Numbered from the stretch's first letter, positions 1 through 8,437 are shown. The stretch: DNA of 64,000 nt from Candidatus Nitrosotalea bavarica (GCF_900167955.1 NZ_FUYK01000005.1:1-64000), one strand, 5' to 3'. Notes: generated from the letters alone by a model not told the origin. Translations and numbers: made by a program.

Positions 1-63
1 TTCAAATTATTCAAATTATTCAAATTATTCAAATTATTCAAATTATTCAAATTATTCAAATTA
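1..63. repeat. 9-bp tandem repeat, seven copies
   Basis: Seven perfect head-to-tail copies of ttcaaatta run from the first base, so the array may extend beyond the window edge. There is no spacer, which excludes a CRISPR array. The period is a multiple of three but no reading frame uses it. It sits about 360 bp before the first gene. Length variation by slippage is expected for such an array. Confidence 0.95.
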
Positions 64-66
64 AAA

Positions 67-165
67 CAGGTAGCAATACATGAGAATTACAGAGTAATCC
101 TCAGACCACTCATCCACCGATCCGGCATAGGCGCGTCAGTGTATCATCCCATTGGTTGCTACCTG
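67..165. repeat. 99-bp element bounded by 10-bp perfect inverted repeats
   Basis: caggtagcaa at 67-76 is the exact reverse complement of ttgctacctg at 156-165. Inside, tgag/ctca (81-84 and 100-103) and attac/gtaat (86-90 and 94-98) form a nested hairpin with a 3-nt loop. The element starts directly after the tandem repeat. It could be a structured RNA or a small MITE-like element. It fits neither the 5S rRNA nor the tRNA consensus. The function is unknown. Confidence 0.45.
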
Positions 166-390
166 AGATCTATACAACTTCATAAAATAAAAAGATGATC
201 TAGCATGGTGCTATCAAATTGACGGTTGATAATTCTCCTGTAAAAAGTCGGTGGAGGAGTTTTGATGATGTTTTCTCAGGTGCTGGGTAATTCATGAGAC
301 CTGACTACGGATCTTCTCTATGTTTACTTTCGAGACCTACACGAATAATTTCACTGCTTCATCAAATGTCATATAATAAACCTACACCAG

Positions 391-398
391 TTTTTAAA
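391..398 (+). promoter_or_regulatory. TATA-like box of the first gene
   Basis: tttttaaa is centred about 30 bp before the ATG at 425. This is the spacing expected for an archaeal TATA box serving a leaderless or nearly leaderless transcript. No Shine-Dalgarno sequence is seen. Confidence 0.4.
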
Positions 399-424
399 CT
401 ACATATGTCCAGTACATGTAAAAT

Positions 425-1227
425 ATGAAAACTTTACTTTTTACACTCTTGGCAGTAACTCTCTTTCTGAGTACAATGACTTTTGCAAGTGCTCAATCTA
501 ATACTACTGGTACTACTCCACATAGTAATATTGCATCCACAAATGGGAATGTTACTGATCCAACCATTGTTTTAGGAGGACCTCAGGATAATCCGAATAT
601 ATCTAATACTACTACACAAGTACTCACACCAGTAAGACAACCCACTACACCACCAACACCGTCTGATAATCAAGGAGTAATTAACACCGCACTGTCTATT
701 CCAGAATTACAAAATTGGTCACATGATTGGCAATATGTTGGCATGTCATTTCTTGGAAACAACAAGGCTGGAACATCTGCTTTTCAATGGGAGTATGCAT
801 TTGTCGATCTAAAAGCGCCTTCTAATAGTGCACCTTTTCCATGTAAGATTGATTGGAGCGCAACTATAGAAGTAGATATGACTACAATGAAAATAATATC
901 TGCGGACTACCTACAATGGAATCACATATCTGTGAGGGTCCTGAAGGTGGAGGAGTACAGGATCAACCACCAGCAGTATATCGACCTACTACCTCACAAC
1001 AAGTTTCCAATACTACAACTACAGCAATAAAACCCAATGTACAAGTAGCTCCTCAAGTAACGCAACCAGCTATAACTTTGGTACCTACATTGTCAGCAAT
1101 ATCATCAACAATTCCTGTTTGGGTGAAAGGTATTTTCAATTATCATGGACAAGGACAAATATCTGATAATGAATTGATCAATGCAATCAGCTTCCTAGTA
1201 CAACAAGGAGTCATCAAACTAAAGTGA
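425..1227 (+). pseudogene. Exported protein with C-terminal W-[IV]-K module, interrupted by a frameshift
   Basis: The first frame (425-1030) starts with a signal peptide ending near A-S-A-Q, then a Thr/Asn-rich linker and a globular region (W-S-H-D-W-Q-Y-V-G...). From about 925-960 the sense continues in the -1 frame (open 853-1227), which supplies a Gly/Gln/Thr-rich stretch and ends with I-P-V-W-V-K-G-I-F-N-Y...G-Q-I-S-D...G-V-I-K. That ending is a diverged copy of the module found twice in the 47548-48438 protein. Joined, the product would be about 267 residues. One missing base explains the break. It may be a sequencing error, a young pseudogene or, less likely, programmed frameshifting. 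The function is unknown; the product should lie outside the membrane. Confidence 0.7.
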
Positions 1228-1366
1228 CTAACAAAAAATTAACCCATAATCAACCGAGAATTTACACGTAGAAGATCAACCGCAGACTATACAGCACCTC
1301 TAGCATTTAGAAATTCATCCGGTAATCACTATACGGCCCATCTGAATTTGCCGATACGACTTAACC

Positions 1367-1372
1367 TATATA
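1367..1372 (+). promoter_or_regulatory. TATA-like box before the 67-aa gene
   Basis: tatata lies 23-28 bp before the ATG at 1395, consistent with leaderless transcription. Confidence 0.35.
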
Positions 1373-1394
1373 GTTTGATGACGTATAGTATGAA

Positions 1395-1598
1395 ATGAAG
1401 AAGAATGTCTCTGATGCAGAATTTGTAAACGAGTCAGTAGAATTTTTCAACGAGCGAATTGAACAAATAATTGCTCAACTTCATGAATCTGCTCTAACCC
1501 CTCAGCAAAAAACTACACTGGAAAATGAAAAACAAATAATCATAGAGCGAAGAAACTATTGGAAGATAGAGCAGACTAAATTGCAATTATGTGACTAA
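1395..1598 (+). CDS. Small coiled-coil hypothetical protein (67 aa)
   Basis: I do not recognise this protein. It is highly charged and almost entirely helical in prediction. Heptad-like spacing (F-F-N-E-R-I-E-Q-I-I-A-Q-L) and a second helix rich in Glu, Lys and Arg suggest a helical hairpin or coiled-coil dimer. It has no signal peptide or membrane segment, so it should be cytosolic. The ATG is supported by a TATA-like box 23-28 bp upstream. The neighbours are a broken exported gene and a convergent YkgJ-type gene, which give no functional hint. Confidence 0.55.
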   Translation: MKKNVSDAEFVNESVEFFNERIEQIIAQLHESALTPQQKTTLENEKQIIIERRNYWKIEQTKLQLCD

Positions 1599-1656
1599 AT
1601 TCACTCGTTTGTTTTTACTTGTCTAATCACAGTTTTGTCATTTTGTCCAGTTTAGT

Positions 1657-2236
1657 TTACAAAGTACCTTGGAAAGGAGTTAACGAAGAGTCCACTTTAT
1701 CCAAGATAAATCTTAGAAATTCTGATAATGGTTTTTTTAGCCAATGTTTTGCATTCCATTCCAAAACTAGATCATGATAAAACTTCCATTCGTCTTCATC
1801 TTTTTTTAGATGTAATACCATCATTTTTTCAAATTCTCTTGTATCCCAATCAACTGGGCATAGCTTGCTATCCATCTGGGTTAATTTACCATCTCTAACT
1901 TGAAACGGGTAAGATTTACACACACCGGGTTTGAAATCGTTTACGGTACAACGAAAGAACTCCCCAGATTCTACAAGAAACGTGCATGCATTACTTTTTT
2001 GTTTTAATGCAAGATCAACTAGTCCTTCTTTTACCTTTATGCCAAGATCAAAGTCCTTTGCGCCATAGATATCAAGAAAAGTCTCAGGTTTTACCCCGAG
2101 TCCTTTTACAAGCCTGTAAACATCATGTGCGTTTACAAATATCGTGTATTCTTTGCAGCAATTAGTATGGCAAGAAATACAAGGATAATCTGCAACATCT
2201 CCAGAATTAGTCAGGTTTTACTTTATCATCTTGCAT
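1657..2236 (-). pseudogene. YkgJ-family Cys-cluster (putative Fe-S/Zn) protein, frameshifted near its start
   Basis: On the minus strand the frame ending at 1657 stays open up to a TAA at 2218-2220. It encodes the N-terminal cluster C-I-S-C-H-T-N-C-C, a later F-R-C-T-V-N and C-K-S-Y-P-F, and C-P-V-D-W. This is the Cys pattern of the YkgJ / UPF0153 'Fe-S oxidoreductase' family. No ATG, GTG or TTG precedes the cluster in this frame. An ATG at 2234-2236 lies one base out of frame. Removing one base from the TTTT run at 2216-2219 would join M-Q-D-D-K-V directly to N-L-T-N-S-G. So the gene probably spans 1657-2236 with a homopolymer indel. A start at the GTG of 1921-1923 would delete the metal cluster and is unlikely. 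Confidence 0.7.
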
Positions 2237-2360
2237 GCTTTATGCGTATGTCTTGTTCGATTTTTAATTGGGACACAAATCACTATATGGTAAAATAAAA
2301 TATGCTTTTTTTTATAATAATTGACAAAAGTTAAGTAACGTAAAACAGACTAGAAAAATC

Positions 2361-2603
2361 GTGGAAAAGGGATTTGTTTTAATCAACTGCGAACTCGGAG
2401 CAGAAGACTACATAATTGAAGAGCTCAAACTCATACCACAGGTAAAAAACGCAAATGTTACGTTTGGAGCCTATGATGTAGTAGCAGAAGTACAGGCAAA
2501 GAATTCCCAAGAATTTGACCAGACCGTATCTCAAAAGATACGAACATTATCGCAAGTGGTAAGCACAATGACCCTAAAGGCTACAACCCAAGAATCAAAG
2601 TAA
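2361..2603 (+). CDS. Stand-alone Lrp/AsnC ligand-binding (RAM) domain protein
   Basis: This 80-residue protein has the alpha-beta sandwich pattern of the C-terminal domain of Lrp/AsnC regulators (F-V-L-I-N-C-E-L-G-A-E ... V-K-N-A-N-V-T-F-G-A-Y-D-V-V-A-E-V) without any DNA-binding helix-turn-helix. Such single-domain forms are common in archaea. They are thought to bind amino acids or other small ligands and to form oligomers, alone or with full-length Lrp proteins. The start is GTG. A full-length Lrp-type gene follows about 90-115 bp downstream on the same strand, so a partnership is plausible but inferred. Confidence 0.85.
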   Translation: MEKGFVLINCELGAEDYIIEELKLIPQVKNANVTFGAYDVVAEVQAKNSQEFDQTVSQKIRTLSQVVSTMTLKATTQESK

Positions 2604-2718
2604 AATATTTTTTAGTACAATTACCATATTCTAAACAATAGCAAAAAGTTGCCAAACATAGCTTGTTCAATTTGGCGCTCCACAAATTCAAGTGTGTTTT
2701 GTTCCAAAATACAAAGTA

Positions 2719-3216
2719 ATGTCAAATTCATTCATGACCGCAATAGATGTCATAGACCGTAGAATTATAGAACTACTTATGGAAAACGCGAGAACTCCAG
2801 CACGTCAGATTGCAAAAAAGCTTAGAAGTGAAGGTCATGACATTCAAGATCGAGCGGTTGCATATAGAATAGAACGACTTGAGAAAAGGAAGATAATAAC
2901 AGGATACGAGGCCATACTTCATAAACTACTAGTTGAGGATTTTGAGGCGCTGTATTTGAAATTTAAGACAAATAAACCGTCAGATGTCTTGTCTGATGAG
3001 ATCTGCAATTTTGTCAGGGAACTGCCAAACTGTTTACTGACCGCTTCAGTCACCGGAAACTGGAATCTACTAATATTGACTGCTAAAGATGAATTGGGCA
3101 AAAAATGCGAACGCCAAATTATTGAAAAGTTTTGTGAACATATTGAGGATTATAGAGTTGACAATTTGAAATTTCAGTCAATTAACAAGTTTAACATGCA
3201 GTCGGTAATGATATGA
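2719..3216 (+). CDS. Lrp/AsnC family transcriptional regulator
   Basis: The N-terminal half carries an AsnC-type winged helix (I-D-V-I-D-R-R-I-I-E-L-L ... T-P-A-R-Q-I-A-K-K-L ... A-V-A-Y-R-I-E-R-L-E-K-R-K-I-I-T-G-Y), followed by a ligand-binding-like domain. I chose the ATG at 2719. The frame is open from a GTG at 2692, and an ATG at 2734 would also keep the whole HTH. The stop overlaps the start of the response regulator by 4 bp (ATGA), so the two are probably co-transcribed and translationally coupled. The ligand is unknown. Confidence 0.85.
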   Translation: MSNSFMTAIDVIDRRIIELLMENARTPARQIAKKLRSEGHDIQDRAVAYRIERLEKRKIITGYEAILHKLLVEDFEALYLKFKTNKPSDVLSDEICNFVRELPNCLLTASVTGNWNLLILTAKDELGKKCERQIIEKFCEHIEDYRVDNLKFQSINKFNMQSVMI

Positions 3217-3755
3217 AAATTCCAGGATCCTATGAAAACACTGACAGTGGAATTACTGCTATAGTAGTTGATGATGACATTGATACTGTCTCTTTTCTTT
3301 GTGAACTTTTGGAGATAAAGGGCATCAATGTTATTGGAAAAGGATACGATGGGATGGAGGCAGTCAAGCTGTTCATAAAACTCAGACCAACCATTGTATT
3401 TCTGGATGTAACAATGAAAGACCATGACGGGTTTTTTACATTAGAAAAGATAAGAAAGATTGAACCAGATGCCATTGTAATATTGATGACGGGAGACTTG
3501 TCAGAAGACACTCAGAAAAGATTGATTGAACTTGACGCATCTTCCATAATTTACAAGCCTTATGACATTAATGAAGTAATGCGCCAGACAAACGAACTAA
3601 TTATCAAACTAAAACAAGAGTTGGTGCAAGACATTGCAGCTAAAAAGGCCCGTCTAGAAAAGCTAAATATGATACTTGGGAATCGTCTACATGAATCAGA
3701 CATGGATACAATTCGCAAGGCACAATATTTTGATGAAAAAGAGAAACTAGTCTAA
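3213..3755 (+). CDS. CheY-like response regulator with C-terminal coiled coil
   Basis: The receiver domain fills residues 14-130: acidic pocket D20-D22, phospho-acceptor D65 in F-L-D-V-T-M, T93 in M-T-G-D, and K115 in Y-K-P-Y-D. All canonical phosphorylation residues are present. The last 50 residues form a Lys/Glu-rich helical segment instead of a DNA-binding domain, so output is likely by protein-protein contact. It overlaps the preceding Lrp-type gene by 4 bp. No histidine kinase is adjacent; the nearest in the window is at 43861-44919. The pairing of a phosphorelay receiver with an Lrp regulator is notable. Confidence 0.9.
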   Translation: MKIPGSYENTDSGITAIVVDDDIDTVSFLCELLEIKGINVIGKGYDGMEAVKLFIKLRPTIVFLDVTMKDHDGFFTLEKIRKIEPDAIVILMTGDLSEDTQKRLIELDASSIIYKPYDINEVMRQTNELIIKLKQELVQDIAAKKARLEKLNMILGNRLHESDMDTIRKAQYFDEKEKLV

Positions 3756-3832
3756 ATCAATTTAGATACCAGATTTTGCCTGGAATACCTAAAAACTGAT
3801 TATAATAAATAAAAAAGAATGGGTGTGTACTC

Positions 3833-5194
3833 TTACTTGCTGTGAGAGTATACCGTATCTACGCTAAAGAATGGACAGTTGACAACAAAGCCTGCCACCA
3901 TTGTATCGGTCATGTCACTTTTGCTAGTCAGGTCGTGAGTGTTCTCAAGCACGGTTGCCATCGTTGGGTCTTTCCATGTAACTACCTGTATTCTCCACAT
4001 TGGGGAATAGTACTGGTCTCCCTCTTTTGCACTTGCTACTCCTGATTGAAATCCAAGAGGTCCGCTGCCAACTATACCGTTAGAAAATTGGTATAGATCA
4101 GCCGCTGAACTTGTAGAAATCGTATTTTGAGTCTTGTTTGCAAATACAATTCCAAGTGCGTCTGCTGGACCCTTTTGTGATGCATCAGTTGCGATATAGT
4201 AAATCGTTGAACCGTCAGGAGCAAATCCCCTATGAGCAACAAAAGTTACTTGCATCTTGTCAGTGTCTATGTTTAACACTTGGGCACTTCCGTAAGAGCC
4301 AGACTCGCTTATACTGTCGCGCAATTTCATGTGACCTGCTGGAATAGTTCCATCCAAGCTTCCACCCCACTGTACAATTGGACAATTGACAACTATTGTT
4401 GTTGGCATGATTGTTATTTTTCCTGCATTAAATGCGTTCATGATGTCATTTTCAGAGCCAAGAACTGTTGCGTTTGTTGGGTCATTCCATTGTACCAAAT
4501 TTACTTTCCATAACGGACTGTAATTTGTCTGTCCTGGAATTGAATCAACAACATTTGGTTGAAATCCTAGCACGCCTCCTCCCCTGATTCCATTTTTGAA
4601 TGCATAGATATTTGCAAGCGAGGTAGCTGGTGCCTTTTCTAATGCAGGTGCAAATGTTACAGGAAAGTTTGTGAAGTTAGCTAGTGCACTTGCTATTGTC
4701 GAATCAGACGCCTCAGTTGTTACATAGAATACATCTTGTCCTTCAAACAATCCCTTGACCAATGGAATAACAATTGGGAGATTTGCGTTTGATAGCTTTA
4801 GAGTCATGCCCTGGTCTTGTTGCATTGTCATTGAGTTTGACATTGAATTTGTCATTGTATTTGACATGGATGAGTTTTGTGCCATCATTTGTTCAGGCAT
4901 TGTCATTGTAGGTGTCTTTCCTTTCTGTGCTTGGCCAAGTTCTATTTGCATCATGGTGTATTCTCCACGATTGCATATGTGATCTCCACATACCGGAGTA
5001 TTTCCAAATGTTGCAGTAAGAGGTTGGTCGTTCAGCATGCTCAAGTCTCTCTGAGTTAGTGCATTTACAGACGGAACAAAGCCAGTTATTGCAGACATGG
5101 AAAGCAACGGCAGAATCAAAAGAACTGCCAAGCTACGAGTTTTGTATGTCATTACAGGCATAGATTCAAATTTTCTAGTTAAGACTTGTTCCAA
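3833..5194 (-). CDS. Exported protein with two homologous beta domains and Met/Asn-rich linker
   Basis: The protein has an N-terminal hydrophobic signal segment (L-A-V-L-L-I-L-P-L-L-S-M-S-A-I) followed by V-N-A; a start at the M-P-V-M methionine, 12 residues in, is equally likely. Next comes C-G-D-H-I-C-N-R-G-E-Y, a Cys-containing motif seen in other thaumarchaeal exported proteins, then a Met/Ser/Asn-rich linker with repeated S-M-S-N units. The rest is a duplicated domain: copy one contains Y-S-P-L-W-K-V-N-L-V-Q-W-N-D-P-T, copy two Y-Y-S-P-M-W-R-I-Q-V-V-T-W-K-D-P-T. Each copy ends in V-V-N-C-P. I know no enzymatic function. Cys and Met content could support metal binding outside the cell. 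Confidence 0.75.
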   Translation of the reverse strand: MEQVLTRKFESMPVMTYKTRSLAVLLILPLLSMSAITGFVPSVNALTQRDLSMLNDQPLTATFGNTPVCGDHICNRGEYTMMQIELGQAQKGKTPTMTMPEQMMAQNSSMSNTMTNSMSNSMTMQQDQGMTLKLSNANLPIVIPLVKGLFEGQDVFYVTTEASDSTIASALANFTNFPVTFAPALEKAPATSLANIYAFKNGIRGGGVLGFQPNVVDSIPGQTNYSPLWKVNLVQWNDPTNATVLGSENDIMNAFNAGKITIMPTTIVVNCPIVQWGGSLDGTIPAGHMKLRDSISESGSYGSAQVLNIDTDKMQVTFVAHRGFAPDGSTIYYIATDASQKGPADALGIVFANKTQNTISTSSAADLYQFSNGIVGSGPLGFQSGVASAKEGDQYYSPMWRIQVVTWKDPTMATVLENTHDLTSKSDMTDTMVAGFVVNCPFFSVDTVYSHSK

Positions 5195-5699
5195 ATCTCT
5201 TCCAAATCATATGAACAAAAATCTTCAAACCATCATTATGGACAAAAATATCCAAGTAGAATGTAGTCTACAAAATAAATTCAGTTGAAAACCCACTGAA
5301 GATTTGAGTCCTGTAAGACTCTCACTAACGAATTTGAACAGGAAATTCAACACTTTTCTGATGTAATCGCTTTCCCAGATAAAATACACCTGTGATAATC
5401 CCCATCTCAATAGGTGCAATACACCATAAGCAAATCAACAAAATCTTTTTCTTTCTAGGGGATAAACCCATAACCTGTCTGTACCACTGTGATACATACT
5501 TCATTTCTTAAACCTCAGTTGGCCATACTTTCTCTTAAGGTTATCTTACACAATTTTTCTAGAAAATCCGTAAGACTTGAATTATAATCTGAGATCAAAG
5601 GATTGAGCCACGTGCATTTTGCTAGAACAGATTTAGCTAAATCCAAGGTTTATGCCAGATTAGTTCCAGTATATTCGATACGTTTTTTTAATTTTTTAT
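5195..5699. other. 505-bp gene-free region
   Basis: No convincing gene is seen. The region holds the upstream area of the minus-strand exported gene ending at 5194, one copy of the hairpin repeat family (5284-5340), a partial match (tccgtaagacttga, 5567-5580), and a perfect 14-bp palindrome gatttagctaaatc at 5630-5643, 57 bp past the stop of the nickel permease gene. The end near 5680-5699 is T-rich on the plus strand. Confidence 0.6.
5284..5340. repeat. Hairpin repeat, copy A
   Basis: The core gagtcctgtaagactc (5307-5322) is a 5-bp inverted repeat around ctgtaa. The flanks agttgaaaacc and tttgaac are shared with copy B at 13518-13575, so the repeat unit is about 57-58 bp. Related shorter cores occur at 14535-14550 and 8079-8095. 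Confidence 0.6.
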
Positions 5700-6503
5700 T
5701 TATTGGGGCTTCAAGATAGTAGGGGGTTTTTTCCTTCCTTTGGCATATGCATAGGTAAATGCACAAACTAGGACACTAACACACAAGACAGGACCAGAAA
5801 GTTCAGGTATCACATCAGAGTGAGTCAGGTTTTCATATAATGATGAAATTGCTATAACAAACGCAACTGCGCTTAGCAGATATGACAGGTATCGAAATCC
5901 TCTAGTACCCAATGTTCTTGAAAATGCAGACCTGAACAATACACTGTCTAGTGAATCCATAGCTATCATACCAACTCCAAATATGGCTATCATTACAAGT
6001 GCAGATTCTATTCCTAGTACAACTGTACTGGCTGCAGAGATAGCAAGAGCAGAAATTTGCGTTGCAGTATCAAATCCAAGACCGAAGATTATGCCAATGA
6101 TAAAAGACGAGCCAAAAGTGCCCACACCTTTTGTCCTTGGAAGAATTTTACCTATCAGAATAGCAGGAGCGGATTTTCCAAACTTTTTCATCGCGTAGAT
6201 ATTAATTGCTCCAATGAATCCTAGCGCCGCAGCACCCATTATTCCTGACCACATAGAAAACACGCCGCTTTTATCAATTACACTTGCAGCAACAAATACA
6301 ATCAGAATCATTTCTCCCAGAACTGACAGCATATGCCCTGCGCTAAATCCAGTGCCTACCCATCTTGATTTTTTATCTGCATTATGGAATCTGACTAAAT
6401 TATCAATGGCTGTTATATGATCTACATCAAGTGCATGACGTATTCCCAATCCAATCAAAGTAACAATAGTTATTGCAAATGCCCACGAGAGATAATCTGT
6501 CAA
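5700..6503 (-). CDS. NiCoT-family nickel/cobalt permease
   Basis: This is a polytopic membrane protein of 267 residues. The NiCoT signature R-H-A-L-D-V-D-H-I is at residues 22-30 in the first helices, followed by I-D-N. A second conserved region F-S-A-G-H-M-L-S-V-L-G-E and L-G-F-D-T-A-T-Q also match the family. NiCoT carriers import Ni2+ and/or Co2+ with high affinity. In Thaumarchaeota these would supply urease, hydrogenase-like enzymes or cobalamin synthesis, though which applies here cannot be read. The gene diverges from a winged-helix regulator at 6662, and the 158-bp gap holds two short inverted repeats. Confidence 0.9.
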   Translation of the reverse strand: MTDYLSWAFAITIVTLIGLGIRHALDVDHITAIDNLVRFHNADKKSRWVGTGFSAGHMLSVLGEMILIVFVAASVIDKSGVFSMWSGIMGAAALGFIGAINIYAMKKFGKSAPAILIGKILPRTKGVGTFGSSFIIGIIFGLGFDTATQISALAISAASTVVLGIESALVMIAIFGVGMIAMDSLDSVLFRSAFSRTLGTRGFRYLSYLLSAVAFVIAISSLYENLTHSDVIPELSGPVLCVSVLVCAFTYAYAKGRKKPPTILKPQ

Positions 6504-6552
6504 ATTATAACTTTCTCCTCAAAAATATCTTGACAGAGCGTTGATGGCATTC

Positions 6553-6601
6553 AGCAAACTTGCTTGGCGTAATTATTTAAATACTTGGACGGTTTATCCA
6601 A
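6553..6601. promoter_or_regulatory. Possible operators between the divergent permease and regulator genes
   Basis: agcaaacttgct (6553-6564) is a 5-bp inverted repeat with a 2-bp spacer, and ttgga (6585-6589) is repeated inverted as tccaa (6597-6601). Between them atttaaata (6575-6583) is a TATA-like stretch usable for the minus-strand permease. A second TATA-like box, tataaat (6624-6630), sits before the regulator. The layout suggests autoregulation by the adjacent regulator; this is inference. Confidence 0.35.
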
Positions 6602-6661
6602 CTCAAAATCAATTTAAGATCGATATAAATACAATCCAAACTTTTCTAATCACATAATAAG

Positions 6662-7300
6662 ATGCATCAAGTGATTCGACTATTATCCAGAGTTACAGAC
6701 AGATATGCCCCAAGCAGGATTCTAAGCTTTGACCTGGCTCATGTCTTTAAAACCATGCAGATGATGGAGATAGGAAAGGCAAGCCGAAGCAAACTTGTTC
6801 AAGAGATGGGACTTGGTGAAGGTTCCATCAAGACATTGGTAAAACACCTAAAGATGAACGGTCTGATAGAAAACTCCAATGCCGGAATGTGGTTAACAGG
6901 TAAAGGAAGAACTGTATACATGAAACTATGTTCTGTCATACCTGCAGAGACAGATATTCCAAAATGCTCCATCGTATTAGGCAGATTCAATCATGCAGTA
7001 CTCATCAGGGGTTTTGCGTATACTGTAAGAGCAGGAATTGAACAGAGGGATATTGCAATCAAGAATGGAGCCATAGGTGCAACTACCCTAATATTCAGAG
7101 AGGGCAGGTTGACAATGCCAAACAAGAGCCAAGATGCTCTAAGAAAAGAACCAAAAATATACGATCTTATCATGGCACATTTGAGACCAGAAGATGAGGA
7201 TTGCATCATAATAACCAGTGCAGATGATAGAAAAACTGCAGAAATGTCTGCCAAAAGTACTGCGTTACAAATTATTTCAGAGCATGAGAAACATTTTTGA
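6662..7300 (+). CDS. Archaeal winged-helix regulator, DUF4443-like
   Basis: Residues about 25-90 form a winged helix (K-A-S-R-S-K-L-V-Q-E-M-G-L-G-E-G-S-I-K-T-L-V-K-H-L ... T-G-K-G-R). The C-terminal domain (G-R-F-N-H-A-V-L-I-R-G ... R-D-I-A-I-K-N-G-A-I-G-A-T-T-L) matches my recollection of the archaeal DUF4443 family, a ligand- or metal-sensing type domain of unknown specificity. The gene is transcribed away from the nickel/cobalt permease, so control of that permease is the simplest hypothesis. The protein has few Cys or His, so direct metal sensing is not evident from the sequence. Confidence 0.75.
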   Translation: MHQVIRLLSRVTDRYAPSRILSFDLAHVFKTMQMMEIGKASRSKLVQEMGLGEGSIKTLVKHLKMNGLIENSNAGMWLTGKGRTVYMKLCSVIPAETDIPKCSIVLGRFNHAVLIRGFAYTVRAGIEQRDIAIKNGAIGATTLIFREGRLTMPNKSQDALRKEPKIYDLIMAHLRPEDEDCIIITSADDRKTAEMSAKSTALQIISEHEKHF

Positions 7301-7381
7301 CTCTAGATTAGAATGGGTTAGACGCAATACCATTATGAGATTATTTTAATAATAATTTTTACACAATGCTTTTCACATCAC

Positions 7382-8035
7382 ATGTTTAACATAATATCAT
7401 TGAGTTATTTACAGAATACAATTCCTCTTGTTCTTTTGTTGATGTTGTACAATTCAGCAGTGTTTGCTCAAACATACAGTAACCCAAGTTCTGTTTTTAC
7501 AAATGATTCAGATGCGGTCTGTGCATATGTACTTAATGGACACCTAATGTATGGCTCAAATTCCTGCAAAACAGATGGAGTACCCACCATTTTATCACAG
7601 GCAAAAAGTATTACACCAGACGTCATTTCGTACTTGGCAAATACTGATAAATCACTATACGTTCTGATTCTAAATCATTACCAGTGCAATGAATGTAATT
7701 TGGACTTGTCAAAACTTTGCACATATGATAACAACGGAAATCAAATTCCGCAATTTTCAGATGAACAAAAAAAAGTTCTGTCAGACCTGCAAGCAAATTT
7801 TTCATTTAACATATGTCCATTTACAAACCACTCTACCAGTATGACTCTGCCCAGTATGGCATCATACAACATACCCGATCCCCTAAAACAATTCAGGTCA
7901 GGAGTTTCTGCAAAGAATGTAAAATGTCAGAAGGGTCTTGAGATAGTTATCAAAGCAGAAGATGGTACCCCTGCTTGCGTGACACATAATGGTGCCATCA
8001 AACTGACACAAAGAGGCTGGTACAAAATGCCATGA
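7382..8035 (+). CDS. Exported Cys-containing protein with thaumarchaeal C-terminal K-C-x-x-G-L module
   Basis: A signal peptide (I-P-L-V-L-L-L-M-L-Y-N-S-A-V-F-A-Q) leads to a globular region with paired cysteines (Y-Q-C-N-E-C) and others likely to form disulfides. The C-terminal 45 residues contain Q-F-R-S-G-V-S-A-K-N-V-K-C-Q-K-G-L and E-D-G-T-P-A-C-V, ending in Q-R-G-W. This module recurs at the C-terminus of many exported thaumarchaeal proteins, and its two cysteines are conserved. The biochemical role is unknown. Confidence 0.75.
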   Translation: MFNIISLSYLQNTIPLVLLLMLYNSAVFAQTYSNPSSVFTNDSDAVCAYVLNGHLMYGSNSCKTDGVPTILSQAKSITPDVISYLANTDKSLYVLILNHYQCNECNLDLSKLCTYDNNGNQIPQFSDEQKKVLSDLQANFSFNICPFTNHSTSMTLPSMASYNIPDPLKQFRSGVSAKNVKCQKGLEIVIKAEDGTPACVTHNGAIKLTQRGWYKMP

Positions 8036-8078
8036 AATAAAAAATTAGACTTTCTGCGTGAGTTTGTTTTGTAGGTTT

Positions 8079-8095
8079 CAAGTCATGTAAGAATC
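8079..8095. repeat. Weak hairpin-repeat core
   Basis: caagtcatgtaagaatc resembles the cores of the hairpin repeats at 5307, 13542 and 14535 but keeps only part of the inverted repeat. It lies about 45 bp past the stop of the 7382-8035 gene. Confidence 0.3.
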
Positions 8096-8136
8096 TCTAC
8101 AAACTCCTTTCCACACTTTTTTATTTCCAACTTTTT

Positions 8137-8415
8137 TTAGATATTTTTATTCAGGATCTCTCTTTTGTTTACACTGCCTACATGTATTTCAGGATAAACA
8201 GGCATGCCTTTCTCATATGCTAATTTTTCATCATCAATATAATCAAAACTTCCAGCATCTGGAAAATCTGTTAAAATTTCCATTATCAGAATCTTTTCTC
8301 GACTAGGTTTTTGTGTCATTTCATATGTAATTGTAAAAACTTCTACAGTCCTCTTATTGCGTGGATCATACCATTGTCCTTTGATGGCTTTTTCGTAAAG
8401 CTCTACTGTTGCCAT
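8137..8415 (-). CDS. Hypothetical protein (92 aa)
   Basis: This small soluble protein has no signal peptide or membrane segment and does not match a family I know. It begins M-A-T-V-E-L-Y-E-K-A-I-K-G-Q-W-Y-D-P-R and contains F-D-Y-I-D-D-E-K-L-A-Y-E-K-G. It lies directly downstream of the Kdp genes on the same strand, 22 bp after the kdpF-like stop, so it could be transcribed with them. A role in potassium uptake is only a guess from position. Confidence 0.55.
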   Translation of the reverse strand: MATVELYEKAIKGQWYDPRNKRTVEVFTITYEMTQKPSREKILIMEILTDFPDAGSFDYIDDEKLAYEKGMPVYPEIHVGSVNKREILNKNI

Positions 8416-8437
8416 ATTGAGATTACCTGAACTTTGA

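Noticed and set aside
1-63. CRISPR array
   Set aside because: The units are 9 bp and directly adjacent, with no spacers and no cas genes anywhere in the window.
67-165. tRNA or 5S rRNA gene
   Set aside because: A closing stem exists, but the T-loop consensus and a proper anticodon arm are lacking on either strand, and the length of 99 nt is short for 5S rRNA.
425-1227. Programmed -1 frameshifting in the first gene
   Set aside because: No clear slippery heptamer or downstream structure is visible near the crossover, and two other genes in the window show homopolymer indels, so an error or decay is simpler.
1657-1923. Short 88-aa protein starting at GTG 1923
   Set aside because: The same frame continues upstream with the family's N-terminal Cys cluster, so the short form would be only the C-terminal half.
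5630-5643. Transcription terminator at the 14-bp palindrome
   Set aside because: It has no adjacent U-run in the sense of the minus-strand gene, so I report it only as a palindrome within the gap.
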